Positions 43,244 through 52,307 of a stretch of 64,000 nucleotides of DNA are shown here, piece after piece; position 1 is the stretch's first letter, and the number at the start of each line of letters is the position of its first letter. This DNA is from Chloroflexota bacterium (GTDB taxonomy: Bacteria; Chloroflexota; Dormibacteria; Dormibacterales; Dormibacteraceae), in the NCBI GenBank assembly GCA_005880695.1, contig VBGR01000048.1, positions 23,770 through 87,769 on the forward strand, read 5' to 3'. A program made the translations under genes and the position numbers. Under the pieces are notes generated by a model. That model ran no database searches. It saw only the letters and a program-made list of their open reading frames with translations, and had not been told where the DNA came from.

Positions 43244-44620
43244 ATGGCCGATTTGGAAGACAAGCCGTACGATCCCGAGCGCGAGGCCTGGACCAGGCGT
43301 CGCTTCCTCAAAGCCGCCGGGCTGGTCGCGGCCGGGGCTGCCGCGGTCCCCATCCTGGAGGCTTGTGGAGGTGGCGGCGGAGGCGGTGGTGGCGCCCTCA
43401 CCACCGGCAAGGCTCCCGTACCCCGGCAGGGCGCCAGCATCCGGCTGCTCCAGTGGGTCCACTTCGTGCCCGCGGCGGACACCGAGTTCATCCGCCAGTG
43501 CACCGAGTTCGGGACCAAATACGGAGTCACAGTGGCGGTCGAGCGCATCACCGCCGACCAGCTGATCGCGAAGACGGCCGCTGACGTGGAGTCGAACAGC
43601 GGGCCCGACATCATCCAGATGCAGTACGGCTGGCCGCACCTCTATGACGCGGCCTGTGTGGACGTCAGCAACGAGGTCGGCATATTGAAGTCGAAGCTCG
43701 GCGCCGTAGCGTCGGTAAACGACGCCTTCTGCAAGGTCAACGGCGTCTACAAGGCCATTCCCTACACGATCGTGCCAAACGCGTTCACCTACCGCACGGA
43801 CCTCTTGAGCCAGGCCGGCGTGACCTCCTGGCCCAAGACCTGGACCGAGTTCGCCGCCGCCGCGGCGAAGATGAAGGCGGCCAACCTGCAGCCCTTTGCG
43901 CAAACGGACGGCCACGCCTACGGGGACTCCCTCACGATGTGGAACCCGGTCCTCTGGAGCCACGGGGCAACAGAGGTCAAGGCCGATGGCAAGACGGTGA
44001 CCATCAACTCGAAGGAAACGCGGGCGGCCATCGCCTGGGCCCAGAACGCCGTCAAAGGCGGCTTCGTCGTCCACCCCGAGTGGCTCGACCCCGACAACAA
44101 CCAGGCCTACCACGCCAACCGGATCAGCGCCACGCTGAACGGCGCCAGCATCTATATCCGCGAGAAGGTCGAGTTCCACCATTACGACTCGGTCAGCGAC
44201 AACGGAGTGGTCCCGGCCGGGCCTAAGGGCCTCTACACCATGAACCTGATCTTCAACCATGCGGTCATGAAGTGGTCGCCGGAGAAGGAGACCGCCAAGG
44301 CCCTGATCATGTACCTGATGGACAAGACCAACTACTTGAAGTACACCGACATCGCGGGCGGTTACAACGCCGGGCCCTTCGCTGCCTTTGACAACGACCC
44401 GGTCTGGACCAAGGACCCGAAGATGAAGGCGTTCCACGACGTGGTGGCGACTGGCAAGTGGCCGGGCTGGCCGGCGACGCCGAGCAAGCAGACGGCCCAG
44501 TCGCAGCAGCAATACATCGTCGCCGACATGTTCGCCAAGGCGATCGCCAACGGCGACACCGAAAGCGCGGTGAAGGAGGCGGAGTCGCGGCTGCAGGCGA
44601 TCTTCTCGCGGCCTGGCTAG
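43244..44620 (+). CDS. ABC transporter solute-binding lipoprotein, Tat-type signal
   Basis: A 458-residue family-1 (sugar) substrate-binding protein. The N-terminus carries TRRRFLKAAG, a twin-arginine signal, and a lipobox ending in LEACGGG, so it is probably folded and then lipidated outside the membrane. The two-lobe fold follows, with SNSGPDIIQMQYGWPHLYDAA near the hinge. It binds a mono- or oligosaccharide or polyol. The ATG at 43244 follows GGGGAGGAG. It is the first gene of a five-gene operon lacking an ATPase. Confidence 0.9.
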   Translation: MADLEDKPYDPEREAWTRRRFLKAAGLVAAGAAAVPILEACGGGGGGGGGALTTGKAPVPRQGASIRLLQWVHFVPAADTEFIRQCTEFGTKYGVTVAVERITADQLIAKTAADVESNSGPDIIQMQYGWPHLYDAACVDVSNEVGILKSKLGAVASVNDAFCKVNGVYKAIPYTIVPNAFTYRTDLLSQAGVTSWPKTWTEFAAAAAKMKAANLQPFAQTDGHAYGDSLTMWNPVLWSHGATEVKADGKTVTINSKETRAAIAWAQNAVKGGFVVHPEWLDPDNNQAYHANRISATLNGASIYIREKVEFHHYDSVSDNGVVPAGPKGLYTMNLIFNHAVMKWSPEKETAKALIMYLMDKTNYLKYTDIAGGYNAGPFAAFDNDPVWTKDPKMKAFHDVVATGKWPGWPATPSKQTAQSQQQYIVADMFAKAIANGDTESAVKEAESRLQAIFSRPG

Positions 44621-44638
44621 AGTAGTCATCAGGAACCG

Positions 44639-45571
44639 ATGAGCACCGCGACCCGAAGGGTCTCGGGGGCGGGTGTGAGCCGCCCGCTACACCTGCGGCT
44701 GATCGAGAGGGAAGCCCCGATGGGCTACATCTTGCTGCTGCCCACTCTCCTGGTCCTCGGCACCTTCCTGGCCTGGCCCTTCCTCTTCGGCCTCTGGCTG
44801 TCGGTCACCAGCGCGGAGCTCTCCGACCCCGGCCACTTCATCGGCTTCGGGAACTACAACTTCGAGTTCAAGATCGACCACCCGTTCTGGACCAGCTTCT
44901 GGAACACCTTCCTCTACACGGGCGTGACCACCGTTTTCAAGTTCACCCTGGGGCTCTCGATGGCCTTGCTCCTGAATCAGATCTTCCCGCTGCAGAGGTT
45001 CGTGCGGGCGGCCTTGCTCCTCCCCTGGATCATTCCCACCGTCCTCTCCACGCTCGCCTGGAAGTGGATGTTCGACCCGACTTTCAGCGTGGTCAACTGG
45101 GTTGCCGTCCACCTCCACCTGGTAGCCGCGCCCGGCCCGAACTGGTTCGGTGGCACGTCGACCGCCATGGCCGCGCTGATGATCGTCAACACCTGGCGCG
45201 GCATGCCGTTCTATGGCATCGCCTTCCTGGCCGGGCTCCAGACCATCCCGCTGGACCTCTACGAGGCGGCTCGAGTCGACGGAGCCAACCGCTGGCAGCA
45301 GTTCCTGCACATCACGCTGCCGCTGCTGCGCCCGGTCCTGCTGGTGGTGCTGCTGCTGAGCACGATCCTCACCTTCGCCGACTTCCAGGTCCCCTTCGTG
45401 CTGACGAACGGTGCGCCTTACAACAGCACCCATGTGCTCGCCACCTGGGCGTACCAGTGGGGCGTTCCCGGCGGCGCGATCGGGCTCGGCGCCTCCGTCT
45501 CGCTGGTGCTCTTCCCGGTCCTCTCGATCATCATCGCCGGGGTGCTCGTCTTGCTCCGGCGCCCGGAATAG
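44639..45571 (+). CDS. ABC sugar permease 1 (MalF/UgpA type)
   Basis: A 310-residue inner-membrane permease with six or seven helices and the EAA loop EAARVDGANRWQQFLHITLP that docks the ATPase. The N-terminal extension (about 30 residues) is hydrophilic, as in UgpA-type proteins. It pairs with permease 2, nine bases downstream. Substrate follows the binding protein and is not determinable. Confidence 0.92.
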   Translation: MSTATRRVSGAGVSRPLHLRLIEREAPMGYILLLPTLLVLGTFLAWPFLFGLWLSVTSAELSDPGHFIGFGNYNFEFKIDHPFWTSFWNTFLYTGVTTVFKFTLGLSMALLLNQIFPLQRFVRAALLLPWIIPTVLSTLAWKWMFDPTFSVVNWVAVHLHLVAAPGPNWFGGTSTAMAALMIVNTWRGMPFYGIAFLAGLQTIPLDLYEAARVDGANRWQQFLHITLPLLRPVLLVVLLLSTILTFADFQVPFVLTNGAPYNSTHVLATWAYQWGVPGGAIGLGASVSLVLFPVLSIIIAGVLVLLRRPE

Positions 45572-45579
45572 CGGCGGCT

Positions 45580-46458
45580 ATGGCAACGGCGGCTGTACGC
45601 AGGCGCAATGAGAGGCCGCTCATGGATCGGCTGGCGGGTCGCTGGATCCGGATTTACATCCCGATCTTGCTTTTCATCCTGATCACGCTGTTCCCCTTCT
45701 ACTGGATGACCGTGACGTCGTTCAAATCCGCGTCCGAGCTCTTCGACTTCAACCAGAGCCCGCTCTTCGTCGCCGCGCCCACGCTGGAGTGGTACAAGAT
45801 CCTCTTCTTCCAGACCAACTTCTGGCATTGGACGGTCAACACGACCATCGTCGCGGTTGTTTCGACGTCGATCTCGCTCTTCTGCAGCGTCCTCGCCGGC
45901 TACGCTCTCGGCCGCCTGCGTTTTCGCGGCGCGGATGCGATCGGCTGGGGGATCTTTATCACCTACCTGGTGCCGCCGACGCTCCTCTTCCTGCCCCTCG
46001 CCTTCGTGATCCGCGACCTCCACCTGTTCAACAACCTCTGGGCGCTGATCCTCACCTACCCGACCTTCCTGATCCCGTTCTGCACCTGGCTCCTGATCGG
46101 CTACTTCAAGGGCATCCCGCGCGAGCTCGAGGAGTCGGCCCTGGTCGACGGCGCCAGCCGCTGGCAGGCGATGATGCGGATCGCGATCCCTCTGGCCCTG
46201 CCGGGCATCCTCTCGGCCGGCATGTTCGCGTTCACCCTCTCCTGGAACGAATTCCTGTACTCGCTGATCTTCATGAACGACAGCCTTTCCAAGACCATCC
46301 CCGTCGGCGTTACGACCGAATTCATCAAAGGCGACGAGTTTTATTGGGGCGTGCTGATGGCGGCCGCCCTGCTTGGCTCCATCCCGGTGGCGCTCCTCTA
46401 CTCCTTCTTCGTCGACTATTTCGTGGCCGGAATGACCGCGGGCGCGGTCAAGGGCTAA
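45580..46458 (+). CDS. ABC sugar permease 2 (MalG/UgpE type)
   Basis: A 292-residue permease with six helices and the EAA motif ESALVDGASRWQAMMRIAIPLALPG. ATG 45580 is close after the previous stop; ATG 45622 is an alternative. It completes the first permease pair. The longer open frame starting inside permease 1 is an out-of-frame shadow. Confidence 0.9.
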   Translation: MATAAVRRRNERPLMDRLAGRWIRIYIPILLFILITLFPFYWMTVTSFKSASELFDFNQSPLFVAAPTLEWYKILFFQTNFWHWTVNTTIVAVVSTSISLFCSVLAGYALGRLRFRGADAIGWGIFITYLVPPTLLFLPLAFVIRDLHLFNNLWALILTYPTFLIPFCTWLLIGYFKGIPRELEESALVDGASRWQAMMRIAIPLALPGILSAGMFAFTLSWNEFLYSLIFMNDSLSKTIPVGVTTEFIKGDEFYWGVLMAAALLGSIPVALLYSFFVDYFVAGMTAGAVKG

Positions 46459-46472
46459 GCACCGGTACGACT

Positions 46473-47321
46473 TTGACCGCCGTCCGCGGACGGTTGTTGA
46501 CGCTGGGGATGCTCGCCCCCGCGCTCGCCTTTGTGCTGGGCGTGATCGCCTACCCGCTTGCGACGGCGCTCTGGTTCTCGTTGACGAGTGTCCAGATCGG
46601 CGGCGCCGGCCACTTCGTCGGCCTCGCCAACTACAGCTTCCTCTTCGGGCTGGGGACGTACGGCGATGCGGTGCGGGACACCGTCGTGTACACGGCTGGC
46701 AGCACTGCCTTGAAGGCGGTCTTCGGCCTGCTGCTGGCGTTCTCTTTGGCCCGGCCGTTTCCCGGGCGGCGAATCGTCTACGCCGTGCTTTTCCTGCCCT
46801 TCATCTTCCCGGCCGATATGGGTGCCGTCGCCTGGTACTACCTCCTCAGCAACGTTCACGGAGGCATCAACTACCTGATCCAGCGCGACGTGGCCTGGCT
46901 CGGAACCGGGCCCCTGGCGATGGCCAGCCTCATCACTGTGAACGTCTGGCACGGGACCGCGCTCTTCACGGTCCTGGTCCTCGCAGCGCTGCGCAGCGTG
47001 CCCGGCAACCTCGTCGACGCCGCCGTCATCGACGGCGCTCGCTGGTATCAGCGCTTCTTACGCATCGTGCTGCCTTACCTGGTGCCGGGCCTGGCGCTGG
47101 CTGCCCTGCTTTCCGTGCTGGGCACCTTCGGCGACTTCGTTTTCGTGTACCTGATCACGGGCGGCGGCCCGGCGAACTCCACCAGCATCGTCGGCACGAT
47201 GGCGTTTGAGGTGGGCCTGTTGAACGGCGATCTCGGCCTCGCCTCGGCGATCTCCTTCTCGGTCATCCCGGTCTACCTGATCGGCCTGGTCTACCTGCTG
47301 CGCCTGGTGGCGGGCCGGTGA
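46473..47321 (+). CDS. ABC sugar permease 3 (MalF/UgpA type)
   Basis: A protein of about 282 residues with six helices and an EAA loop (DAAVIDGARWYQRFLRIVLP). The start is uncertain: TTG 46473 keeps the first helix, ATG 46509 would cut into it. It is shorter and diverged from permease 1, so it is not a recent tandem copy. It forms a second pair with permease 4. Confidence 0.85.
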   Translation: MTAVRGRLLTLGMLAPALAFVLGVIAYPLATALWFSLTSVQIGGAGHFVGLANYSFLFGLGTYGDAVRDTVVYTAGSTALKAVFGLLLAFSLARPFPGRRIVYAVLFLPFIFPADMGAVAWYYLLSNVHGGINYLIQRDVAWLGTGPLAMASLITVNVWHGTALFTVLVLAALRSVPGNLVDAAVIDGARWYQRFLRIVLPYLVPGLALAALLSVLGTFGDFVFVYLITGGGPANSTSIVGTMAFEVGLLNGDLGLASAISFSVIPVYLIGLVYLLRLVAGR

Positions 47322-48136
47322 GCCTGCTCGCGCGGCTAGCGGCCGGGTCCCTGCTGACCGCCTTCCTCGTTTTCTCGCTGGCGCCCTTCCTCTGGATGGT
47401 CGCCGCCTCGCTCAAGCCGGGCGACGAGCAGCTGATCTTCGGCAACCCCTGGTGGGCTGCCAGCCCGGACTGGTCCAATTACACGAAGCTGTTGGTCTCG
47501 CCGCTCTTCTTGCGCTGGGCGGGGAACACCGCGCTTGTCCTGCTGGGAACGCTCGCGATCAGCCTGGGCGCGAGCATCCTGGCCGCTTATGCGCTGGCGC
47601 ACCGCCGGGTTCCCCAGGCACGGCTGCTGGTGGTCGCCCTTTTTGCGACCTACCTGCTGCCGTCGGGCCTCCTCTGGCTGCCGATGATCAAGGTCGTCCA
47701 GGCGCTCGGCCTGGCGGACAGCCCGCTGGCTCTCGTGGTCACCTACCCGGGCCTCATCATCCCGTTCGCGACCTGGGTCCTCTGGAACTTCTTCAAGGAC
47801 CTCCCGCCCGACCTGGTCGAGCAGGCACGCCTGGAGGGCGCCGGCGACCTCCGCATCCTGGCCCGCGTGCTGCTCCCGGTCGCCCTGCCGGTCCTGGCCG
47901 CGGTCGCCCTCTTCGGGATCGCGATCACCTTCAACGACTACCTCTACGGCCTGGCCTTCCTCTCAGCTCCGGGCGCCCAGACTTTGATCTCTGAAGTGGC
48001 GCACACAAGCGTCGACATCAACGATGCAGGATTCACGTTTGCCGCCATACTTCTGGGCGTGGCGCCCGTCGCCGTCTCCTGCGCTTTTTTCGCCGACACC
48101 TACGCGAAGGGGCTTGGCACTGGTGTCATCGACTGA
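47318..48136 (+). CDS. ABC sugar permease 4 (MalG/UgpE type)
   Basis: A 272-residue permease with six helices and the EAA motif EQARLEGAGDLRILARVLLP. GTG 47318 overlaps the permease 3 stop as GTGA. With permeases 1-3 it makes two complete channel pairs behind one binding protein. The nucleotide-binding subunit must be supplied from elsewhere, as for transporters that share MsmX or UgpC-like ATPases. Confidence 0.9.
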   Translation: MSLLARLAAGSLLTAFLVFSLAPFLWMVAASLKPGDEQLIFGNPWWAASPDWSNYTKLLVSPLFLRWAGNTALVLLGTLAISLGASILAAYALAHRRVPQARLLVVALFATYLLPSGLLWLPMIKVVQALGLADSPLALVVTYPGLIIPFATWVLWNFFKDLPPDLVEQARLEGAGDLRILARVLLPVALPVLAAVALFGIAITFNDYLYGLAFLSAPGAQTLISEVAHTSVDINDAGFTFAAILLGVAPVAVSCAFFADTYAKGLGTGVID

Positions 48137-48164
48137 CAGACGCCCGCGGCAACAAAAATAACTC

Positions 48165-48192
48165 TGGACATTGTTGCTATAACTGCTGTAAG
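48165..48192 (+). promoter_or_regulatory. possible promoter for the small exported protein
   Basis: TGGACA (48165-48170) and TGTAAG (48187-48192) are 16 bp apart, a weak sigma-70-like pair. The -35 side overlaps an inverted repeat, GCAACAA (48149-48155) with TTGTTGC (48171-48177), that could be an operator. Confidence 0.3.
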
Positions 48193-48219
48193 CTGCGGCG
48201 AGCGTAAGAAAGGGGCCTC

Positions 48220-48438
48220 GTGAAGGGGAGTAATCCGGCGCAGGGGAGCAAGCTGCGGCTGCCGTCGAGTTCGCTGCTGCTGCTGATCGCGGCAGCACTG
48301 GCCCTGGCGGCAGCCGACGCTTACGCGGCTTCCCACTCGCATCCTCAGGCCCCCTCTGGCGGTATCTCGGCGCAGACCGTGTACCCCGACGGCCACGTCA
48401 CGACAACCGGGCCGATCTACACCGACGCCGCCCCCTAA
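48220..48438 (+). CDS. small exported or membrane-tethered protein
   Basis: A 72-residue frame starting at GTG 48220 with AAGGGG upstream. It has a basic N-terminus, a hydrophobic Leu/Ala core (residues 18-37) ending in DAYAASHS, and a short polar tail rich in His, Pro, Thr and Tyr. It looks like a signal peptide with a 35-residue mature product, or a single-span protein. It follows the ABC operon and its stop overlaps that of the LLM gene by four bases. No family is recognised. Confidence 0.5.
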   Translation: MKGSNPAQGSKLRLPSSSLLLLIAAALALAAADAYAASHSHPQAPSGGISAQTVYPDGHVTTTGPIYTDAAP

Positions 48439-49208
48439 GCGCCAGCCTTCCTAAGCAGCGCCTCGACTGGTTTCATGTCGAAAGGCTGCATGCCTCGGAT
48501 GATCAGCTGCTGGGCCCCGGCCTGAAGGAACTCGTCGAGGTCCCCGTCGACCATCTCGGCGTTGATCGACATGCTGCGTTCGATCTCGGCCGGATTCCTG
48601 CCGACCTTCGCGCACCAGTCGTCGAGCACCTTGCTCTTCTTGGCGTAGTTGTCGGCCGGCGGGAAGGTGTTCCACATATCCGCGTACTGTGCGGTCAGCT
48701 TGAGCGTCACCTTTTCGCCCGAGCCGCCGATCAGAATCGGGATCTTGTGTCGCGGTGGGGGGACCACCTTGCCCAGCCGTGACTTGATCCGCGGCAGCGC
48801 CTTGCCAAGGTCGCGCAGCCGGTATGGAGCATCGCCGAACTCGTAGCCGTACTCCTGGTAGTCGCGTTCGAACCAGCCGGCGCCGATGCCGAGGATCGCC
48901 CGGCCGCCCGAGAGGTGGTCGATGGTGCTGCACATATAGGCGAGCAGCTCCGGGTTGCGGTAGCTGTTGGCGCTGACCAGCGCGCCGAACTCGGCCTGCT
49001 TCGTCTCCACCGCCATCGCGGCGAGGATCGTCCAGCATTCGTAATGGTTGCCGTCGGGCGGGCCGTAGAGCGGATGCATGTGGTCCCAGACGTAGATGCA
49101 GTCGACGCCCAGCGAGTCCGCGGTTCGGTAAGCCTCCCGGATCTGCTCGATGGTGCAGTGCTGGGGGTGAATCTGGTAGCCGACGCGGAAGCGACGGGCC
49201 GTTGTCAG
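48435..49208 (-). CDS. LLM-class F420- or flavin-dependent oxidoreductase
   Basis: A 257-residue luciferase-like TIM-barrel protein. [21 protein letters not shown] at the N-terminus, DHMHPLYG, the [21 protein letters not shown] segment and [15 protein letters not shown] are typical of F420-dependent family members. The normal N-terminus requires starting at CTG 49208; no ATG, GTG or TTG occurs until well inside the barrel. CTG overlaps the stop of the dihydroxy-acid dehydratase gene (CTGA), with GAGG six bases upstream. Substrate unknown; it is the last gene of a sugar-acid-like operon. Confidence 0.85.
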   Translation of the reverse strand: MTTARRFRVGYQIHPQHCTIEQIREAYRTADSLGVDCIYVWDHMHPLYGPPDGNHYECWTILAAMAVETKQAEFGALVSANSYRNPELLAYMCSTIDHLSGGRAILGIGAGWFERDYQEYGYEFGDAPYRLRDLGKALPRIKSRLGKVVPPPRHKIPILIGGSGEKVTLKLTAQYADMWNTFPPADNYAKKSKVLDDWCAKVGRNPAEIERSMSINAEMVDGDLDEFLQAGAQQLIIRGMQPFDMKPVEALLRKAGA

Positions 49209-50869
49209 ACGGGCCTCGTGACGGCGCCCTCGGCCGCGGACCCGACGAGCGCCGCGTACTTGGCCATCACGCCGGCCCGGTAACGCGGCTCCGGAGGCTT
49301 CCATTCACGCAGCCGCGCGGCCAGGTCGACGCCCTCGACCTCCACCCGGCGGGCGGCGACGTCGATGCTGATCGTGTCCCCGTCCCGGAGCCCGGCGATG
49401 GGGCCGCCCCGGGCTGCCTCCGGCGAGACGTGCCCGATCATGAGGCCGTTGGTGGCGCCGCTGAAGCGGCCGTCCGTGACCAGTGCGACCTGCTGTCCCC
49501 AGCCCCGCCCGACGATGGCCCCGGTCACGGCGAGCATCTCGGGCATCCCTGGCGCTCCTTTGGGACCCTCGTAGCGGATCACCACGACGTCGCCCGGACC
49601 CACCGCGCCTTCGGTAACCGCGTGGAACGCGGTGTCCTCATCGTCGAACACCCGGGCGCGACCTTTGAACGACGTCATCGTGTGGCCGGTGATCTTGGAG
49701 ACGGAGCCCTCTGGCGCCAGGTTGCCGCGCAACACGACCAGGCCGCCCTCCTCCTTGATCGGGCGATCGAGGGGGCGCACCACCTCTTGGCCGGGCGTCT
49801 CTTTCACGCGCTCGACCTCCTCGCCGAGCGTGCGGCCGGTCACCGTCAGCGCCGATCCGTCCACATAGCCGCCCTCGATCAGCCGCTTTGTCAACAGCTG
49901 GATGCCGCCGGCCTTGAAGAGGTCTACAGCCACGAAGCGGCCGCCCGGCTTCAGGTCGGCCAGGAGTGGCGTCCGCCGGCTGACGCGGTCGATGTCGTCG
50001 AGCGTGAGCTCGATCCCCACCTCCGCCGCGAGAGCGGGCAGGTGGAGCGCCGCGTTGGTGGAGCCGCCGCTGGCCGCGACTGCAGCGATCGCGTTCTCGA
50101 ACGCCTTTTTCGTCAGGATCTTCGAGGGCCGCAGATCGTGCTTCAAGACCTGGAGAGCGAGCCTGCCGGCCTCGATGGACGCCTCCGGCTTGCGCTCGTG
50201 CATGGCCGGAATCGAGTTGTAGCCGACGGGGGAGAGGCCGATCACCTCCATCACCATCGACATCGTGTTGGCCGTGAACTGGCCGCCGCAGGCACCCGCG
50301 CCCGGGCACGCGACATCTTCCATCTGCTTCAGCTCGGTGGCCGTGATCCTGCCGCCGGCCTCGGCGCCGATCGCCTCATAGACGTCACCAACCGTGATGT
50401 CGGTATTGCCGAAGCGCCCGGCCGCGATCGAGCCGCCGTAGAGAACCACCCCCGGGCGGTCCAGGCGAGCCACCGCCATGGCGCCTGCCGGGATCGTCTT
50501 GTCGCAGGCCGTGAGGCAGACCAGCGCATCGAAGTAGTGGCCGCGCGCCACCAGCTCGATGGAGTCGGCGATCAGCTCGCGGCTGATGAGGGACGTCCGC
50601 ATTCCGGGCGTGCCCATCGTCACGCCGTCGGAGATGGCGATCGTGTTCAGCTCCTGGGGGTTGCCACCCGCCTGCCGCACACCGGTCTTCAAGTGCTGAG
50701 CCAGCTCACGGTGGTTGAAGTTGCAGGGCATGGTCTCGATCCAGCTGTGGGAGACGCCGACCTGCGGCCGGGCCAGGTCCTCGTCGGTGAACCCGATCGC
50801 TTTCATCATCGCCCGAGCTCCGGCCCGGTCCTTGCCCTCGAAGATGCGCCGGCTCAGCAGCTCGCTCAA
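49205..50869 (-). CDS. ilvD: dihydroxy-acid dehydratase
   Basis: A 554-residue IlvD/EDD-family enzyme with iron-sulfur ligands in [13 protein letters not shown] and [12 protein letters not shown], the [12 protein letters not shown] motif and the C-terminal swivel domain. It probably supplies the IlvD step missing from the ilvBNC cluster. Its place in an operon with an HpaI-type aldolase, RraA-like protein and hydroxyacid dehydrogenase leaves open that it dehydrates a sugar acid instead. ATG 50869 overlaps the RraA-like stop (ATGA). Confidence 0.85.
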   Translation of the reverse strand: MSELLSRRIFEGKDRAGARAMMKAIGFTDEDLARPQVGVSHSWIETMPCNFNHRELAQHLKTGVRQAGGNPQELNTIAISDGVTMGTPGMRTSLISRELIADSIELVARGHYFDALVCLTACDKTIPAGAMAVARLDRPGVVLYGGSIAAGRFGNTDITVGDVYEAIGAEAGGRITATELKQMEDVACPGAGACGGQFTANTMSMVMEVIGLSPVGYNSIPAMHERKPEASIEAGRLALQVLKHDLRPSKILTKKAFENAIAAVAASGGSTNAALHLPALAAEVGIELTLDDIDRVSRRTPLLADLKPGGRFVAVDLFKAGGIQLLTKRLIEGGYVDGSALTVTGRTLGEEVERVKETPGQEVVRPLDRPIKEEGGLVVLRGNLAPEGSVSKITGHTMTSFKGRARVFDDEDTAFHAVTEGAVGPGDVVVIRYEGPKGAPGMPEMLAVTGAIVGRGWGQQVALVTDGRFSGATNGLMIGHVSPEAARGGPIAGLRDGDTISIDVAARRVEVEGVDLAARLREWKPPEPRYRAGVMAKYAALVGSAAEGAVTRPV

Positions 50870-51534
50870 TGCCTGACTCTCCTCATCTCCTCCAACCGTT
50901 CCACCGTGAAGTCGTCCGAACGGATCCAGCCGATCAGCTTCTGCTCCCGCTCGATGATCGCGTCCGCCGCCGTGGCCAGCCTGTCGACCACTTCGGCTGG
51001 GATCGAAAGGACCCCGTGCAGGTCACCGTACAGAAGGTCGCCCGGGCGCACGGTCAGCCCCCCGACTGTGACCTCGTCGCCGACCGACTCGATCCGCACG
51101 TAAGCATGGGACGGGTTGGTTCCGGGCGCGAAGACCTGGAGGCCCATGGCGCGAACCTCTGGGAGGTCGCGGACCGTGCCGTCCGTCACCAGCGCCGCGC
51201 AGCCCAGGCGCTTGAACGTCGTGCCCATCACCTCGCCCAACATCGCGCCGCCCGGCAGTCCCTCGTCGATGTCCTGGGCGACCAGGATGCGGGGCTCCGG
51301 CTGCGAGAGAACGTGCCGCCAGACGGCGTCCTGGTCGATCCCAGATCCCTCTTCGCGGGAGCGCACAGTGCAGGTCACGGCGTAGCCGACGACCCTGCCC
51401 AGGTCGGGGAAGAGCGAGCGGATGGTGTGGTCCGTGTAGCCGCTGCTGCGCGGCCGGATGTCGAAGGTTTCGACGGCGTTGCTGAGCGTGCAGCTGTCGT
51501 ATCGGAGGAGGGCCTGCAGGGTCTCCGGGCTCAC
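50866..51534 (-). CDS. RraA-like / HMG-aldolase-family protein
   Basis: A 222-residue protein of the RraA/MenG-like fold with [33 protein letters not shown] in two joined motifs, and the metal-binding [11 protein letters not shown]. Members either inhibit RNase E or, with this metal set, act as class II aldolases on 4-hydroxy-4-methyl-2-oxoglutarate or oxaloacetate decarboxylases. Next to an HpaI aldolase the enzymatic role is likelier. GTG 51534 overlaps the upstream stop by four bases. Confidence 0.82.
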   Translation of the reverse strand: MSPETLQALLRYDSCTLSNAVETFDIRPRSSGYTDHTIRSLFPDLGRVVGYAVTCTVRSREEGSGIDQDAVWRHVLSQPEPRILVAQDIDEGLPGGAMLGEVMGTTFKRLGCAALVTDGTVRDLPEVRAMGLQVFAPGTNPSHAYVRIESVGDEVTVGGLTVRPGDLLYGDLHGVLSIPAEVVDRLATAADAIIEREQKLIGWIRSDDFTVERLEEMRRVRH

Positions 51535-52307
51535 GCGCGCGCCGGGGCTTGCTGGCTCGCCAGGTCTCTGGCCTTGCGCACCGCCTGTTCAGAGCCGATC
51601 GTCAGCAGCCGCGTGTCGGATTCGATCGCGAGGAACCGAAAGCCCGCGCGGCGCCATTGCTCGGCGACCTCGGGTGTGCCGCACATGATCCCGGCGGGGA
51701 TGGCCCGCCTGGCGCAGGCGGAGGCGATGGTCTCGATGGCTCGGCGGTGCTCGGGATCCTCGCCCTTGTAGGTCGGTGTGACGCCGAGGGAGACGGCAAG
51801 GTCGTTCGGGCCGACGAAGACGCCGTCGATGCCCGGCACGTCGAGTATCGCGTCGAGGTTGGCGATCGCGTCTTTGGTCTCGATCATGACCACGCAGACG
51901 ACGCCGGCCGAGCTGCGCGGACCGGAGTCGGGCAGCACGACTCGAGCCCGGATGGGCCCCATGCTCCGATATCCGTCGGGTGCATAGCGGCACGCGCCCA
52001 CGGCCTGCCTGGCTTCGCCCGCGGAGTTGACCATGGGCACGATCACTCCCTCGGCTCCCGCGTCGAGGGCTTTCATGATGTCGGCCGGTTGGTTCCAGGG
52101 CACTCGCACGAACGTCGGCGCGCGGCCGGCCGCGCAGGCCTGCAGCATGGGCAGCATGGCGTCGTACCCGATCAGGCCGTGCTGGGTGTCGATGCAGACC
52201 CAGTCGTAGCCGCTGCGGGCGGCGATCTCCGCTGTCCACGAGCTCGGGATCGTGCACCAGGCGCCGTAGCTGACGCGCCCTTCGCTCCAGAGATCGCGCA
52301 GCGTCAT
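51531..52307 (-). CDS. HpcH/HpaI-family aldolase
   Basis: A 258-residue class II 2-keto-3-deoxy-acid aldolase. IDTQHGLIGYDA carries the active-site His, VPWNQPADIMKALDAGAEGVIVPMVNS and the metal site Glu in MIETKDA with Asp in GPNDLAV are all in place. It retro-aldolises a 2-keto-3-deoxy or 4-hydroxy-2-oxo acid to pyruvate plus an aldehyde. It overlaps both operon neighbours by four bases. Confidence 0.9.
   Translation of the reverse strand: MTLRDLWSEGRVSYGAWCTIPSSWTAEIAARSGYDWVCIDTQHGLIGYDAMLPMLQACAAGRAPTFVRVPWNQPADIMKALDAGAEGVIVPMVNSAGEARQAVGACRYAPDGYRSMGPIRARVVLPDSGPRSSAGVVCVVMIETKDAIANLDAILDVPGIDGVFVGPNDLAVSLGVTPTYKGEDPEHRRAIETIASACARRAIPAGIMCGTPEVAEQWRRAGFRFLAIESDTRLLTIGSEQAVRKARDLASQQAPARA

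Noticed and set aside
43199..44629. 476-codon frame antisense to the sugar-binding protein
   Set aside because: The plus-strand protein has a Tat signal, lipobox and family motifs; the antisense frame has none.
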